This document shows, in pieces, positions 34,677 to 43,774 of a stretch of 64,000 nucleotides of DNA. Where the stretch lies: contig NZ_QSSH01000007.1 of NCBI RefSeq assembly GCF_003438495.1, forward strand, positions 1 through 64,000, written 5' to 3'. Under the pieces are notes generated by a model, which made no database searches, had not been told where the DNA came from, and saw only the letters and a list, made by a program, of their open reading frames with translations. The translations under genes were made by a program, and so were the position numbers. Source of the DNA: Collinsella sp. TF05-9AC. GTDB taxonomy: Bacteria > Actinomycetota > Coriobacteriia > Coriobacteriales > Coriobacteriaceae. The number at the start of each line of letters is the position of its first letter. The stretch's first letter is position 1.

Positions 34677-35546
34677 ATGAAAAGACCCTGTCGCTCGGTT
34701 GCCATTTCGTTGTTTTTTGTGCTTGCAGTGGCGAGCGCCTTTGTCGTAGCGATAGCTGGCTGTTCCGGGTCGAATGACGGAGCCTCGACGTCTGCATTAG
34801 AAGGTCTGGACGCCTCGCAAGTCAAAGACGACGACCTTACGACGCTCAACGTCGGCAGCGACCTCTATCCACCGTTTGTGTATACCGACGAGTACGGCGA
34901 TATCGTTGGCCTGGATGTCGAGATATTGACCGAGGCTTTGGCCCGCATTGGTTACAAGCCAAAATACCAGCTGATCGATTGGGAAAAGAAGAAAGAGCTG
35001 CTGGCGAGCGGCGAGCTCGATTGCGTCATGGGCAGCTTTAGCATGACGGGTCGCGAGAACGAGTATCGTTGGGCCGGCCCGTACCTTGCGAGCCGCCAGG
35101 TAGTCGCGGTCGATCCCCAGAGCGATATCTACACGCTTGCCGATCTTGAGGACAAGGTTGTGGCGGTCCAGTCCACTACCAAGCCCGAGGACATTTTGCT
35201 CAATCGTACAAATGAAAACGTTCCGCAGATCAAGGAGCTCTACAGCTTTTCGGACCGCTCATGCCTGAACCCGGCGCTCGTCGAGGGCCTGGTCGACGCC
35301 ATCGCCGCGCATGAGTCCTCGCTGCTCACCTACGAAAAAGACTATGGTGTGATGTATCGCATTTTGGATGAGCCGCTGCTGGAGGTTGGTTTGGGCACCG
35401 CTTTCGATATCAACGATACGCGCGGCATCGACGTTAAGCTCGCCCATGCCTACCAAGAAATGCTTGCCGATGGCACCATGGAACGTCTGGTGTCAAAGTA
35501 CTTTGATGACCCTGCACCATTTTTGAATACGGAGGGCCTGTCATGA
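34677..35546 (+). CDS. Extracellular solute-binding lipoprotein (family 3) paired with a kinase
   Basis: A 289-aa lipoprotein. The signal peptide ends AIAGCSG (lipobox Cys at about 29). The SBP_bac_3 fold shows LNVGSDLYPPFVYTDEYGDI, GLDVEILTEALARIGYKPKY, LASGELDCVMGSFSMTGRE and AHAYQEMLADGTMERLVSKYF. Such proteins bind amino acids or similar polar solutes. No ABC permease follows; instead its stop overlaps the start of a hybrid histidine kinase by 4 bp, so it probably acts as a ligand receptor for that kinase. GGAG lies 4 bp before the ATG at 34677. Confidence 0.85.
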   Translation: MKRPCRSVAISLFFVLAVASAFVVAIAGCSGSNDGASTSALEGLDASQVKDDDLTTLNVGSDLYPPFVYTDEYGDIVGLDVEILTEALARIGYKPKYQLIDWEKKKELLASGELDCVMGSFSMTGRENEYRWAGPYLASRQVVAVDPQSDIYTLADLEDKVVAVQSTTKPEDILLNRTNENVPQIKELYSFSDRSCLNPALVEGLVDAIAAHESSLLTYEKDYGVMYRILDEPLLEVGLGTAFDINDTRGIDVKLAHAYQEMLADGTMERLVSKYFDDPAPFLNTEGLS

Positions 35547-37735
35547 TCGATGCGCCCGACCACGCCGTAGAGGAGCGGGGCGATCGTTCGGCATGGGTAT
35601 GGCTTATTGCCGCCCTGTTGGGGATAGCACTCTCGGTTGTTGCCGGCATGATGAGCTACGGCTACACGACAGCCCAGGCCGAGCAGCGCTTTGCCGACGT
35701 TGTCGATTACGTGGCGACGCAGAGCCTTTCCTACGATGCGTTCAATAGCGCCTATACGACCAAAAACCTGATTCGCGTTATGGAGATCGCCGGAGAGGTG
35801 GCGCGCGATATGGAGCGCGACGGCTCGGTGGATAACGTCGCGCTGGAGCAATATGCTGATCAGTTCAACGTGAGCGCGCTGATCGTGACGGACGCATCGG
35901 GCAACTTGGTGTCCGAGTCCTCGACGGATGGCGTGGGCTACGAGTCGCTTGCTACGTATCTCAAAGAAGCGCCCGTGTTGGAGGTGGCAACCCATCCGCT
36001 TAAGTCCTATACCGATCGTATTACGCTTGCGGATGATTCGGTTGCAGACATTGGTTGCGTGACCCGGCAGGATGGCGAGGGCATCGTTATCGCGGTAAGG
36101 CATCAGAGCGCGAAGGCGGTTGCAAGCAATACGCTCAAACTGCAGAGTCTGCTCGAGGGTTATGAAACCATCGATAGCGGCAATATCGTGATCGAAAACG
36201 ATGGCAAGGTCGTTGCGACCAACGCCGTTGAACCCACCATCTTGGGCGTGTTCGACCTGCCTGCGACGGACGCCATCATTGTCGACGAAATTAAGGATCG
36301 ATGCCTGCCCGGCAAAGTCCGACTGGTCAACGTCAACGGCGAGTGGTATTTGGGCACATACGGCAAAGCGCAAAAATTCTACGTGTACACCTATGCCTCG
36401 GCGCAGCGCTACTTTGAGGTCGTCGCGGCTGTCGCTGCCGGCGTGCTGGTGCTTTACAGCGGTGTTGTAGCCTCTGTTGTGATGGTGCGTCGCCGCGCTG
36501 ATCGTCGACGCTTGACAGACTTGCTGCAGCAGGAGCGCGACTATGGCGACAAGCTGGCAAAGGCGGCGCGTGAGGCCTCGTCTGCCAACTCGGCAAAGAC
36601 GGAGTTCCTGCGTCGCATGAGCCACGATCTGCGCACGCCCATCAACGGCATTCGCGGTATGGTTGAGGTCGGCGATGCCAATGCGGACGATCTGCAAAAG
36701 CAGACCGAGTGCCGCTCAAAGATCTGGACGGCATCGGGGCTGCTGCTCGACCTTGCCAACGAGGCCCTGGATATGAGTCGTCTGGAGAGCGGGCAGATCG
36801 AACTGGAGCTTGTTCCCACAAACTTGGTGACCCTCAACCACGAGGTGCGCGATATTCTGGAGCGCCAGGCCGAGGAGCGTCTGGTGACAATTATCTGCGA
36901 CCAGCAGACGCTTAATCATCCCTATGCGCGGGTGAGCGTGACGCACCTCAAGCGCTTGTTGCTCAATATTGCCGGCAATGCCGTCAAGTACAACCGCCGG
37001 GGCGGCTATGTTCGCCTGGTGTGCCGCGAGGTGGAGCCAGTGGATGGCGCCCCCGTCTATGAATACACGATCGCCGATAACGGTATTGGCATGAGCGAGG
37101 AGTTCCAACAGCACCTCTACGAACCGTTTTGTCGCGAGGAGCAACAGGTGGAAGGCGCTTCGTCGGGAACTGGTCTGGGTGCGCCTATTGCCAAACAGTT
37201 GGTCGAGCTTATGGGCGGAACCATGAGCTTTACGAGCATCTTGGGGCAGGGGACGACGTTTACCATCCGTCTGCCGTTTGAGAAGTGCGAGCGCTCCGAG
37301 ATTCCTCAGGCTGTGCGCGTGGACGCGGGGGATGGCGATGCGCTCCAGGGCTTGCGCGTTTTGCTCGTAGAGGATAACGACCTGAATGCCGAGATTGCAC
37401 AGTTTACGCTCGCCCGCGCCGGTGCCGTCGTGACGCATGCTAAGGATGGTGAGTCTGCCGTTGAGGCGTTTGCCGCGAGCGCACCGCACGAGTACGACGT
37501 GGTGTTGATGGACATCATGATGCCCGGTATCGATGGCCTTGAGGCCACGCGTCGAATTCGAGCACTCGATCGCGAGGATGCCGCGACCACGCCGATTATC
37601 GCCGTGAGTGCCAACGCCTTTGCCGACGACCGCAGGCTTTCGCGTGAGGCGGGCATGGATGCGCACCTGAGTAAACCCGTGAGCTCGCAGGAGCTCGTTG
37701 AGGCGCTTGCGCACATAGCCGCCGACGCTTCATAA
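35543..37735 (+). CDS. Hybrid sensor histidine kinase / response regulator
   Basis: A 730-aa membrane kinase. Membrane helices lie at about 16-38 and 293-315, with an extracytoplasmic sensor of about 250 residues between them. A coiled linker leads to HisKA with H361 (RRMSHDLRTPINGIRGM), then HATPase_c boxes (NIAGNAVKYN, ADNGIGM, GTGLGAPIAKQLVELMGG) and a C-terminal receiver with D657 (VVLMDIMMPGIDGLEATRRI). It starts inside the stop codon of the solute-binding lipoprotein gene. There is no DNA-binding domain and no separate regulator next to it, so the output is unknown. Confidence 0.88.
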   Translation: MIDAPDHAVEERGDRSAWVWLIAALLGIALSVVAGMMSYGYTTAQAEQRFADVVDYVATQSLSYDAFNSAYTTKNLIRVMEIAGEVARDMERDGSVDNVALEQYADQFNVSALIVTDASGNLVSESSTDGVGYESLATYLKEAPVLEVATHPLKSYTDRITLADDSVADIGCVTRQDGEGIVIAVRHQSAKAVASNTLKLQSLLEGYETIDSGNIVIENDGKVVATNAVEPTILGVFDLPATDAIIVDEIKDRCLPGKVRLVNVNGEWYLGTYGKAQKFYVYTYASAQRYFEVVAAVAAGVLVLYSGVVASVVMVRRRADRRRLTDLLQQERDYGDKLAKAAREASSANSAKTEFLRRMSHDLRTPINGIRGMVEVGDANADDLQKQTECRSKIWTASGLLLDLANEALDMSRLESGQIELELVPTNLVTLNHEVRDILERQAEERLVTIICDQQTLNHPYARVSVTHLKRLLLNIAGNAVKYNRRGGYVRLVCREVEPVDGAPVYEYTIADNGIGMSEEFQQHLYEPFCREEQQVEGASSGTGLGAPIAKQLVELMGGTMSFTSILGQGTTFTIRLPFEKCERSEIPQAVRVDAGDGDALQGLRVLLVEDNDLNAEIAQFTLARAGAVVTHAKDGESAVEAFAASAPHEYDVVLMDIMMPGIDGLEATRRIRALDREDAATTPIIAVSANAFADDRRLSREAGMDAHLSKPVSSQELVEALAHIAADAS

Positions 37736-37738
37736 GCA

Positions 37739-37776
37739 TATGGCCTGGTTCCAAGGTGGGTTGGAACCAGGCCATA
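37739..37776. terminator. Convergent bidirectional terminator
   Basis: TATGGCCTGGTTCCAA (37739-37754) and its exact complement (37761-37776) form a perfect 16-bp stem with a 6-nt loop between two convergent genes. Confidence 0.85.
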
Positions 37777-37805
37777 GTGCTATTTGTGAGTTTTGCTTTT
37801 GAGGC

Positions 37806-38285
37806 TTACTTTTCCTGAATCTGCTTGCCGCAAAGATGCTCAATCGTAATCTCGTAGAGCTGGACGCCCTTAATGTCCTTGGCGATTTCCTCTTCGACCT
37901 CCTCGGCAGAAGGGTAGTACTTAAGCGCGAGTTGGCGGACTTTATCCTCGATAAACGCGGGGGTGTCATTCGCCAGGCGACAGCGGCCAAAGACCACGGT
38001 ACTCATAACGTAGGGAGCCCAGTCACCGTCCTTGTACCACTCGTTGCCGTAAACGGTAAAGCAGACCTTGTCATCGCGCTTGAGTGCGTCGACCTTGTGG
38101 CCGGCCTTGGCGCCATGGAAATAAATCTTGTCGTGCTCGGCGTCAAAGAAGTAGTTGACGGGAATGGCGTACGGGTAGCCATCGTCGCCGTTGACGGCAA
38201 AGACGCCGCGCTTGCAGGTAGCGAGCAGTTCGCGCGCTTCCTCGTCGGTGATGGCGCGTTTCTTTCGACGTAAGGGCCTAAACAT
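37806..38285 (-). CDS. Pyridoxamine 5'-phosphate oxidase-family flavoprotein
   Basis: A 159-aa split-barrel protein. It has ITDEEARELLATCKRGVFAV, DGYPYAIPVNYFFD, KIYFHGAKAGHKVDALKRDD and a C-terminal VQLYEITIEHLCGK. This pattern is that of the NimA-like/PNPOx-related group that binds FMN or heme and reduces small molecules such as nitroimidazoles. GAAAGGA lies 8 bp before the ATG. It is a single gene between a convergent terminator and the split kinase. The natural substrate is unknown. Confidence 0.82.
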   Translation of the reverse strand: MFRPLRRKKRAITDEEARELLATCKRGVFAVNGDDGYPYAIPVNYFFDAEHDKIYFHGAKAGHKVDALKRDDKVCFTVYGNEWYKDGDWAPYVMSTVVFGRCRLANDTPAFIEDKVRQLALKYYPSAEEVEEEIAKDIKGVQLYEITIEHLCGKQIQEK

Positions 38286-38326
38286 CGTTGGCGTCCTTTC
38301 TACTGCGTATGGTTGTTGAGCACAAA

Positions 38327-39898
38327 CTATAGCGAAACAGCTCCGTTTTTCTTGATGCGGGCGAGTATGTTTTTGAGCTTGTTAAAGTCGAGCGGTTTGG
38401 ACAGATGGGCGTTCATGCCGGCTTCGTGTGCCGCCTTGGCGTCCTCGGCAAAGGCATTGGCGGTGAGCGCGATGATGGGGATATCGGCTGCATCGACCTT
38501 CTCGCTCAGACGAATCGCGCGGGTCGCCTCGTAACCGTCCATGTCCGGCATCATAATGTCCATCAGGATCGCATCGAAGCTGCCGGCGGGACGGCCAACG
38601 TATAGGTCGACCGCTTCGTTGCCATCGGCGGCGCGAGTTACGACAATGCCTTCGCTTTCGAGCAGCGCCTGGGCAATCTCGGCATTGAGCTCGTTATCTT
38701 CTGCCAAAAGAACGTTCATGCCGGCAAGCGAGCAGCTGTCTGCTTGCTCGTCCGCGCGTTCTCTTGCCTGAGGGTCTTTGTCGATATCGAGCGGAATCTG
38801 GACGTTGAACGTACTCCCCACGCCAACCTCACTCGAAATCTCAATCGTGCCGCCCATCAGTTCAATAAGCGACTTGACGATTGGCATGCCCATGCCGGTT
38901 CCTTGGAACTTGCTGCGCGCATCGTCACCTTCTTGGGCAAACGGCTCATAGATATGCTTTAAAAACTTGGGAGTCATACCAATGCCGGTGTCCGAAACGC
39001 TAAAGCAAAAGAGAGCGCGCCCGTTATCGAGTGGCTTGGTCTTTGAGCTAAAGGTGACGGAGCCGCCGTGCTTGTTGTACTTAATGCTGTTGTCTAACAG
39101 GTTGATCATGATCTGTCGGATATGGGTGGGACTGCCGACCATGTATGGCCCCGTGGCGTACGGCAGACTATTGTCCTGCATTGTGATGCCGTTACTGGAC
39201 GCGCGGAGCTTGCACAGCACCAGCGTATCGTCACAGAGCTCTTTGAGGTTAAAAGGCGTATGCTCCAGTGTTAGCTTGCGGTCTTCGATTTTGCCCATCT
39301 CGAGGATGTCGTTGATCAGCGAGAGCAGGTGATTGGCGGCAACGCGCGCCTTGGCACGGCTCTCGCGGGCGACCTTGATATCGCCTTCCTTCAATTCCTC
39401 AATCTCGATAAGGCCCAGGATACCGTTGAGCGGCGTACGGATGTCGTGGCTCATGCGCGTGAGGAATGCCGTCTTAGCGGCGTTGGCAGCGTCGGCTTTT
39501 TTGCGCTCGGTTCGAGCGCGCACGAGCGCCCAGATGAGCAGGACGATGCCGACCGACAACATACCGATGAGGGTAGCGGCAATGGCGGTGCGGTTGCGAA
39601 AAAGGAATTGAAGCGTGTCTGATTCCTGGGTCGTGTACGACGTGGAGGAGTAATTGCTTGCGGAGAGCGATTCTCCGGCATTGATGATGCCCTTGTTGAT
39701 GATTCCCAGCAGCTCGGGCTTTCCGTGCGAAATCCAGCACGAGAGCTCACAGGTGTCAGGGAGCTCGACCGTCTCGTAGTCCTTGAGATCATGACGGTCG
39801 CCGATGGTTTTTATGCGTGAGCTGGGAGCGACGATGCAGTGCGCCATTCCCTTCCTGAGGGCGTCGAACGCTTCATCGTCGGATTGGTATTCGGTCAC
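38327..39898 (-). CDS. Hybrid histidine kinase, C-terminal part of a split BvgS-like sensor
   Basis: A 523-aa frame. Residues 1-75 are the second half of a solute-binding domain (DEAFDALRKGMAHCIVAPSS, LSCWISHGKPELLGIINKGI). Then come one membrane helix (about 108-128), HisKA with H151 (LTRMSHDIRTPLNGILG), HATPase_c (NLLDNSIKYN, SDTGIGM, GTGMGMPIVKSLIELMGG) and a receiver (AILMDIMMPDMDGYEATRAI). Its GTG start overlaps the stop of the upstream frame (GTGA), but it has no signal peptide. The binding domain is continuous across the junction, so this is a frameshifted half of one BvgS/EvgS-like protein. Confidence 0.8.
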   Translation of the reverse strand: MTEYQSDDEAFDALRKGMAHCIVAPSSRIKTIGDRHDLKDYETVELPDTCELSCWISHGKPELLGIINKGIINAGESLSASNYSSTSYTTQESDTLQFLFRNRTAIAATLIGMLSVGIVLLIWALVRARTERKKADAANAAKTAFLTRMSHDIRTPLNGILGLIEIEELKEGDIKVARESRAKARVAANHLLSLINDILEMGKIEDRKLTLEHTPFNLKELCDDTLVLCKLRASSNGITMQDNSLPYATGPYMVGSPTHIRQIMINLLDNSIKYNKHGGSVTFSSKTKPLDNGRALFCFSVSDTGIGMTPKFLKHIYEPFAQEGDDARSKFQGTGMGMPIVKSLIELMGGTIEISSEVGVGSTFNVQIPLDIDKDPQARERADEQADSCSLAGMNVLLAEDNELNAEIAQALLESEGIVVTRAADGNEAVDLYVGRPAGSFDAILMDIMMPDMDGYEATRAIRLSEKVDAADIPIIALTANAFAEDAKAAHEAGMNAHLSKPLDFNKLKNILARIKKNGAVSL

Positions 39899-41136
39899 GG
39901 TCGCTGTGGGGAACAGACTTTCAAGTGCATTTTGTTGACAAACGATGATTTGGTACAGGCGATGTTCTGAAGGTCTTTGTTCAGGTCGCTGCCGGTGTGG
40001 ATGGCGGTGAGGGATATGGTCCCCAACGATACCGACTGCACAACGCCTGATTGCTCGGCAAACCAGTAATCTCGGTATACCGGCAGCGCAACGTCTATGC
40101 TTCCCTTTGACAGGGCCTTTGACATCATCTTGTAGCTATCAAAGGCGACGGTTTTGACCGTAATGCCAAATTTATCGTGCAACGTCGTCGCAAGCGATGC
40201 GAGCGAGCCTTCCATTTCGCCGTTTTCGTCTTCGTTGCAGTAGGGGAGTCTGCCCGTAATGTAGCCGAGCGCGATGGTGTTGTCATTTGTTTTGAGCCAG
40301 GAACGTTCGGGGCCGTTGAGCGATGATGAACCGCTGTTTTGGGCCGAGTAGTTAGATTTGACTTCGTCGATATAGCGTGGGTTGACGCGGGCGATTGCCG
40401 ACATGGCGGCATTGATGTCGTCCATCAGGTCGGGGCGGCTTTTGGGGACGGCAAAATAGTAGTCGCTCGAACCAATGTAGAACATGGGGGAGGCGCTGGG
40501 TGACGAGGTCGTGTCGTTCATGATGATGGCATCGACCTCGTTGTTTGCGAGCGCGTCAAAGAGGGCACCGCCAGTGTTGATTTCTTTATAGGTGCAGGTA
40601 ATGCCTTCGTTGGCGAGCCACTGCTGGCCAACGAAGGTTTGCATAACGCCGGGGTTGCAGCCGATGGTAAGGCCTTGGAGCGCTTGGGGGTCACCCTTGG
40701 CCAGATCGTCGCGATCGGGCTTGGCGTAGATGAAGTAGCGCTCGGTGCCCTCGGGGTTCGAGGAAAAGAGCAGCTTTTGGGCACGTTCCTCGGAGTAGGA
40801 GATGTTGGGCATGAGGTCGATCTCGCCCGCCTCGAGCATGTCCAAAAGCTCGGTGAAGGTGCCGGAGACGTATTCGTACCGCCAGCCGGGCGTGTAGTAC
40901 GACAGGGTCTGGAGGTACTCGTAACCCCATCCCGAGAGACGCTCGCCGGGGGTGCCGTCCTGGAAGCCCTCGTTGTTGACGAGCCAGCCGACGCGGACCG
41001 TCTTGACTGGCTGACTAGAGTCATCGGCAAAAGCCTGAACAGGCGCGATTGAACTCAGCACGGCAAGCGCGGCAAGCACAATGGTCAGGGCGCGACATAT
41101 AACTGAACGAAGGGCAGTGGCAGCTCTCACATGCAA
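39895..41136 (-). CDS. Tandem solute-binding sensor domains, N-terminal part of the split sensor
   Basis: A 413-aa frame with a signal peptide (hydrophobic stretch about 14-35, AFADD) and one full SBP_bac_3 domain (VRVGWLVNNEGFQDGTPGER, LLDMLEAGEIDLMPNISYS, NNEVDAIIMND). A second such domain begins at about 285 (NTIALGYITGRLPYCNEDEN). This second domain breaks off at SSFVNKMHLKV. In the next frame the same DNA reads QQNALESLFPTATVTEY, the expected continuation, so one base was probably lost near 39945. The start is a TTG at 41136 or GTG at 41130, with a weak AGGA. Confidence 0.78.
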   Translation of the reverse strand: MHVRAATALRSVICRALTIVLAALAVLSSIAPVQAFADDSSQPVKTVRVGWLVNNEGFQDGTPGERLSGWGYEYLQTLSYYTPGWRYEYVSGTFTELLDMLEAGEIDLMPNISYSEERAQKLLFSSNPEGTERYFIYAKPDRDDLAKGDPQALQGLTIGCNPGVMQTFVGQQWLANEGITCTYKEINTGGALFDALANNEVDAIIMNDTTSSPSASPMFYIGSSDYYFAVPKSRPDLMDDINAAMSAIARVNPRYIDEVKSNYSAQNSGSSSLNGPERSWLKTNDNTIALGYITGRLPYCNEDENGEMEGSLASLATTLHDKFGITVKTVAFDSYKMMSKALSKGSIDVALPVYRDYWFAEQSGVVQSVSLGTISLTAIHTGSDLNKDLQNIACTKSSFVNKMHLKVCSPQRP

Positions 41137-41217
41137 TCCTAACGAATCGAGACATTACCGCATAAGGATACCAGCTCAGCCTGCCCAGTTGGCAGCTGTA
41201 CCGCTAAACGCTCCCGC

Positions 41218-41275
41218 CCGGCAGCTGGGGACAGTCCCTTTCTGCCGGCACAAAAGGAACGTCCTTAGCTGCCGG
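41218..41275. repeat. Composite intergenic palindrome (CCGGCAGCT ends)
   Basis: CCGGCAGCT (41218-41226) and AGCTGCCGG (41267-41275) enclose GGGGACAGTCCC and AAAGGAACGTCC fragments that recall both dispersed repeat families. It lies between the divergent split-sensor and K+ channel genes. Confidence 0.65.
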
Positions 41276-41328
41276 TTGTGGGACAATACCGGGCGAACGT
41301 GATTGGGCGTCTGGGAAAAGGGGTCGCG

Positions 41329-41754
41329 ATGAACAAGTTGAGGACGCTTGCCGATGTGCTGCGACAGGCTGGCTTTGCGCGCATCACGGGTCTGTTTCTT
41401 ATCTTTTACCTGCTGTGCTCGACGGCTGTCTGGCTGTCCGAGCCTACGACCCTCACCTTTGGCGATGGCCTGTGGTTTAGCTTCGAGACGGTCTCGACCA
41501 TCGGCTTTGGCGACATTCCGGCCGAAACACCGGTTGCCCGCGCTATTACCGTCGTCTTGAGCGTTATTAGCATCTTCTACATCGCCATGCTCACGGGCGT
41601 GGCGGTGAACTACTGCAATACGCTCATCAAGATGCGTCAAAAGGACACCATGGCGCGCTTTATGGACGATCTTGAGCATTTGGAAGAGCTCGATCGCGAC
41701 CAGCTCGCCGACCTGTCGCGCCGCGTGCGCGAATATCGGCGCCGCCAACGCTAG
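41329..41754 (+). CDS. Two-helix potassium channel protein
   Basis: A 141-aa protein with two membrane helices (about 17-38 and 75-98) around a pore loop. The filter is FETVSTIGFGDIPAET, the TxGxGD signature of K+-selective channels. A charged C-terminal helix (RQKDTMARFMDDLEHLEELD) follows, with no RCK/TrkA_N domain. It would assemble as a tetramer in the membrane. The ATG at 41329 has AAAAGGGG ahead; an upstream in-frame start falls in the promoter (GACAAT at about 41282-41287). Confidence 0.85.
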   Translation: MNKLRTLADVLRQAGFARITGLFLIFYLLCSTAVWLSEPTTLTFGDGLWFSFETVSTIGFGDIPAETPVARAITVVLSVISIFYIAMLTGVAVNYCNTLIKMRQKDTMARFMDDLEHLEELDRDQLADLSRRVREYRRRQR

Positions 41755-41790
41755 AGCGGGCGCCGCGCGTCACGATGAGGGGGACTGAAT

Positions 41791-42324
41791 ATGAATATCA
41801 CCGTGTATCTGGGTGCCAGTGTCGGTAACGACCCAGCATTTCTGCCTGCGGTACAGGAGCTGGGCAACTGGATTGGCGCCAACGGACACGCGTTGGTATA
41901 CGGCGGGTCCAAATCGGGCCTGATGGGTGCGCTCGCCGATAGCGTGCTCGATGCTGGCGGACACGTGACGGGTGTTGAGCCGAGCTTTTTTATCGAGGCC
42001 GAGTTTCAACATGACGGTATCGACGACCTCATCGTGACGAGTGATATGGCCGAGCGCAAAGCCAAGATGATTGAGCTCGGCGATGCGTTCATCGCCTTTC
42101 CCGGTGGGACGGGCACGCTCGAGGAGATTGCCGAGGTCATGTCCGCGGTGTCGTTGGGGCACCTGAGTGCTCCGTGCATCCTGTATAACCTGGACGGTTA
42201 CTACAACGACCTCAAGGCGCTGCTCGGGCACATGATTGATAAAGGGCTTTCGAGCCCGAGGCGCCAGCACGGCATCTACTTTGCCGACGATTTGCGCGAG
42301 ATTGTCTCGATTATCAACGGATGA
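41791..42324 (+). CDS. LOG-family Rossmann-fold protein
   Basis: A 177-aa protein of the LOG/TIGR00730 family, which hydrolyses nucleoside 5'-monophosphates such as cytokinin ribotides to base and ribose phosphate. It shows VYLGASVGNDPAF at the start, LVYGGSKSGLMGALADSVL, and the signature FPGGTGTLEEIAEVMS with the conserved Arg/Glu region (DMAERKAKMIELGDAFI). Length and motifs are complete. It follows the K+ channel gene by 36 bp in the same direction and could share its transcript. Bacterial roles of LOG proteins are mostly unknown. Confidence 0.88.
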   Translation: MNITVYLGASVGNDPAFLPAVQELGNWIGANGHALVYGGSKSGLMGALADSVLDAGGHVTGVEPSFFIEAEFQHDGIDDLIVTSDMAERKAKMIELGDAFIAFPGGTGTLEEIAEVMSAVSLGHLSAPCILYNLDGYYNDLKALLGHMIDKGLSSPRRQHGIYFADDLREIVSIING

Positions 42325-42383
42325 GTCTTGAGCCTGTCCCGCCGTGGTCCCCGGTGGCTCCGTTTGCAGCGCAGACGGTTGGC

Positions 42384-42410
42384 TTGACTGGGCCACACTC
42401 GCTCTACAAT
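42384..42410 (+). promoter_or_regulatory. Promoter of the ClC channel gene
   Basis: TTGACT (42384-42389) and TACAAT (42405-42410) are 15 bp apart, 40 bp before the start codon. Confidence 0.6.
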
Positions 42411-42449
42411 AAAACGTATCTATGTCGACTTTGACCGCGGGAGGACCCG

Positions 42450-43739
42450 ATGGATAAGCTCGCTAAACCCACGAACCGAGCGCTGTTTTTGGCCAGCGTT
42501 GCTGTGACCGGCGCACTCGCGGGTGCCGCAGTCTGGCTGTTCTTTTTTGCGATGGAGCACGGTATCGACTATCTATGGACAGAGATTCCGCACGCGCTGG
42601 GCGTCGCTTCGCCCGAGCTTGCCAGCGGCCCGTTTGGCTTTTTGCCGTATCCGTTTTTTGTCTGCCTGCTGGGCGGCCTGCTAATCGGTCTGTACGAAAA
42701 GATGACGGGCACCAGGACCGATGACCTCAACCAGGTGATGGCTAAGGTCAAGCAAGACGGGCACTACCCCTACGACAACCTGGGCAAGCTTTCGCTCGCG
42801 GCATTGCTGCCGCTGCTGTTTGGCGGCAGCATTGGACCGGAGGCCGGCCTGACCGGTGTTATCGCGGGTCTGTGCAGCTGGGTCGGCGACCGCATGCGTC
42901 GCTTTGGCGCCGAGTTTAGGGAGCTCACGCTGCTGGGCACCCAGGCTGCCCTGACGGCGCTCTTTACGGCGCCCGTCTTTGGCTTCGTGGCACCGCTCGC
43001 CGGTAGCGCCGACGGCGACGAGGGCTCTGCGTCCGGCGAGATCACCATCAAGTTGCCCAAGGCGCAAAAGACGATGGTCTAGGGCATTGCGATTGCCGGC
43101 GGTCTGGGCACCTACCTGCTGCTTGGCCAGCTTGTGGGCGGCGGCATGGGCATGCCCAGGTTCGAGTCCGCCGAGGTGGGCAACTTGGAACTTGCCTGGC
43201 TCATTCCGTTGGCGTTGGTCGGCACCGTTTGCGGCTGGCTGTACTTTGTCTCCGAGCATGCAAGCGAGGCGCTGTCCCATGCAATAGGTGATTGTCCTGT
43301 CGTCAAAGCCATGCTGGCCGGTCTGGCGCTCGCCATCTGCGGCACGGTCCTGCCCTACACCATGTTTGCCGGCGAGACCCAGGCCGACGTGCTCATGGAA
43401 ACCTACCTGACCATTCCCGCCGGCGTGCTTATCGCGACCGGTCTTGTCAAAGCCATGCTGACCCCCGCCCTCATCAACTTGGGTTGGCGCGGAGGCCACT
43501 TCTTCCCCGTTATCTTCTCGGGCGTAAGCCTGGGCTATGGTCTTGCCATTCTTACCGGTGCCGATCCGGTCTTTTGCGTCGCCGTCTGCACGGCCTCGAC
43601 GATGGGCGCTGTCATGCGCCAGCCGGTCATGGTCGTGGGCCTGCTGCTCATGTGCTTCCCACTCAAGGGTATCGTCTGCATGATCATCGCCGCAGCCATC
43701 GCCGCCGGCGCTCCACTGCCCAAGCCGCTGCGCAATTAG
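42450..43739 (+). pseudogene. ClC-type chloride channel/transporter interrupted by an in-frame TAG
   Basis: A single frame of 430 codons with about ten hydrophobic segments. The first part contains GGSIGPEAGLTGVIAGLCSW, the GxGxPE anion-site motif of ClC proteins, and LLGTQAALTALFTAPVFGF. After KTMV a TAG (43080-43082) stops the frame. The same frame resumes with GIAIAGGLGTYLLLG and runs through GWRGGHFFPVIFSGVSLGYG (the GxFxP motif) and VCTASTMGAVMRQP. The termini are intact (GGGAGGA, 7 bp before ATG). Only the amber codon prevents a full-length protein. It is the second such case in this window. Confidence 0.82.
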
Positions 43740-43774
43740 CGCGCTTTTTCACGAGTCAATTCCAGGGGTGCGAG

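Noticed and set aside
39895..39898. GTGA overlap as ordinary translational coupling of two separate proteins
   Set aside because: The solute-binding domain is cut in the middle and the downstream frame has no signal peptide, so a frameshift explains it better.
18146..43739. Reassignment of TAG to a sense codon
   Set aside because: TAG ends many intact genes in this window, so a genome-wide reassignment is not supported; local suppression remains open.
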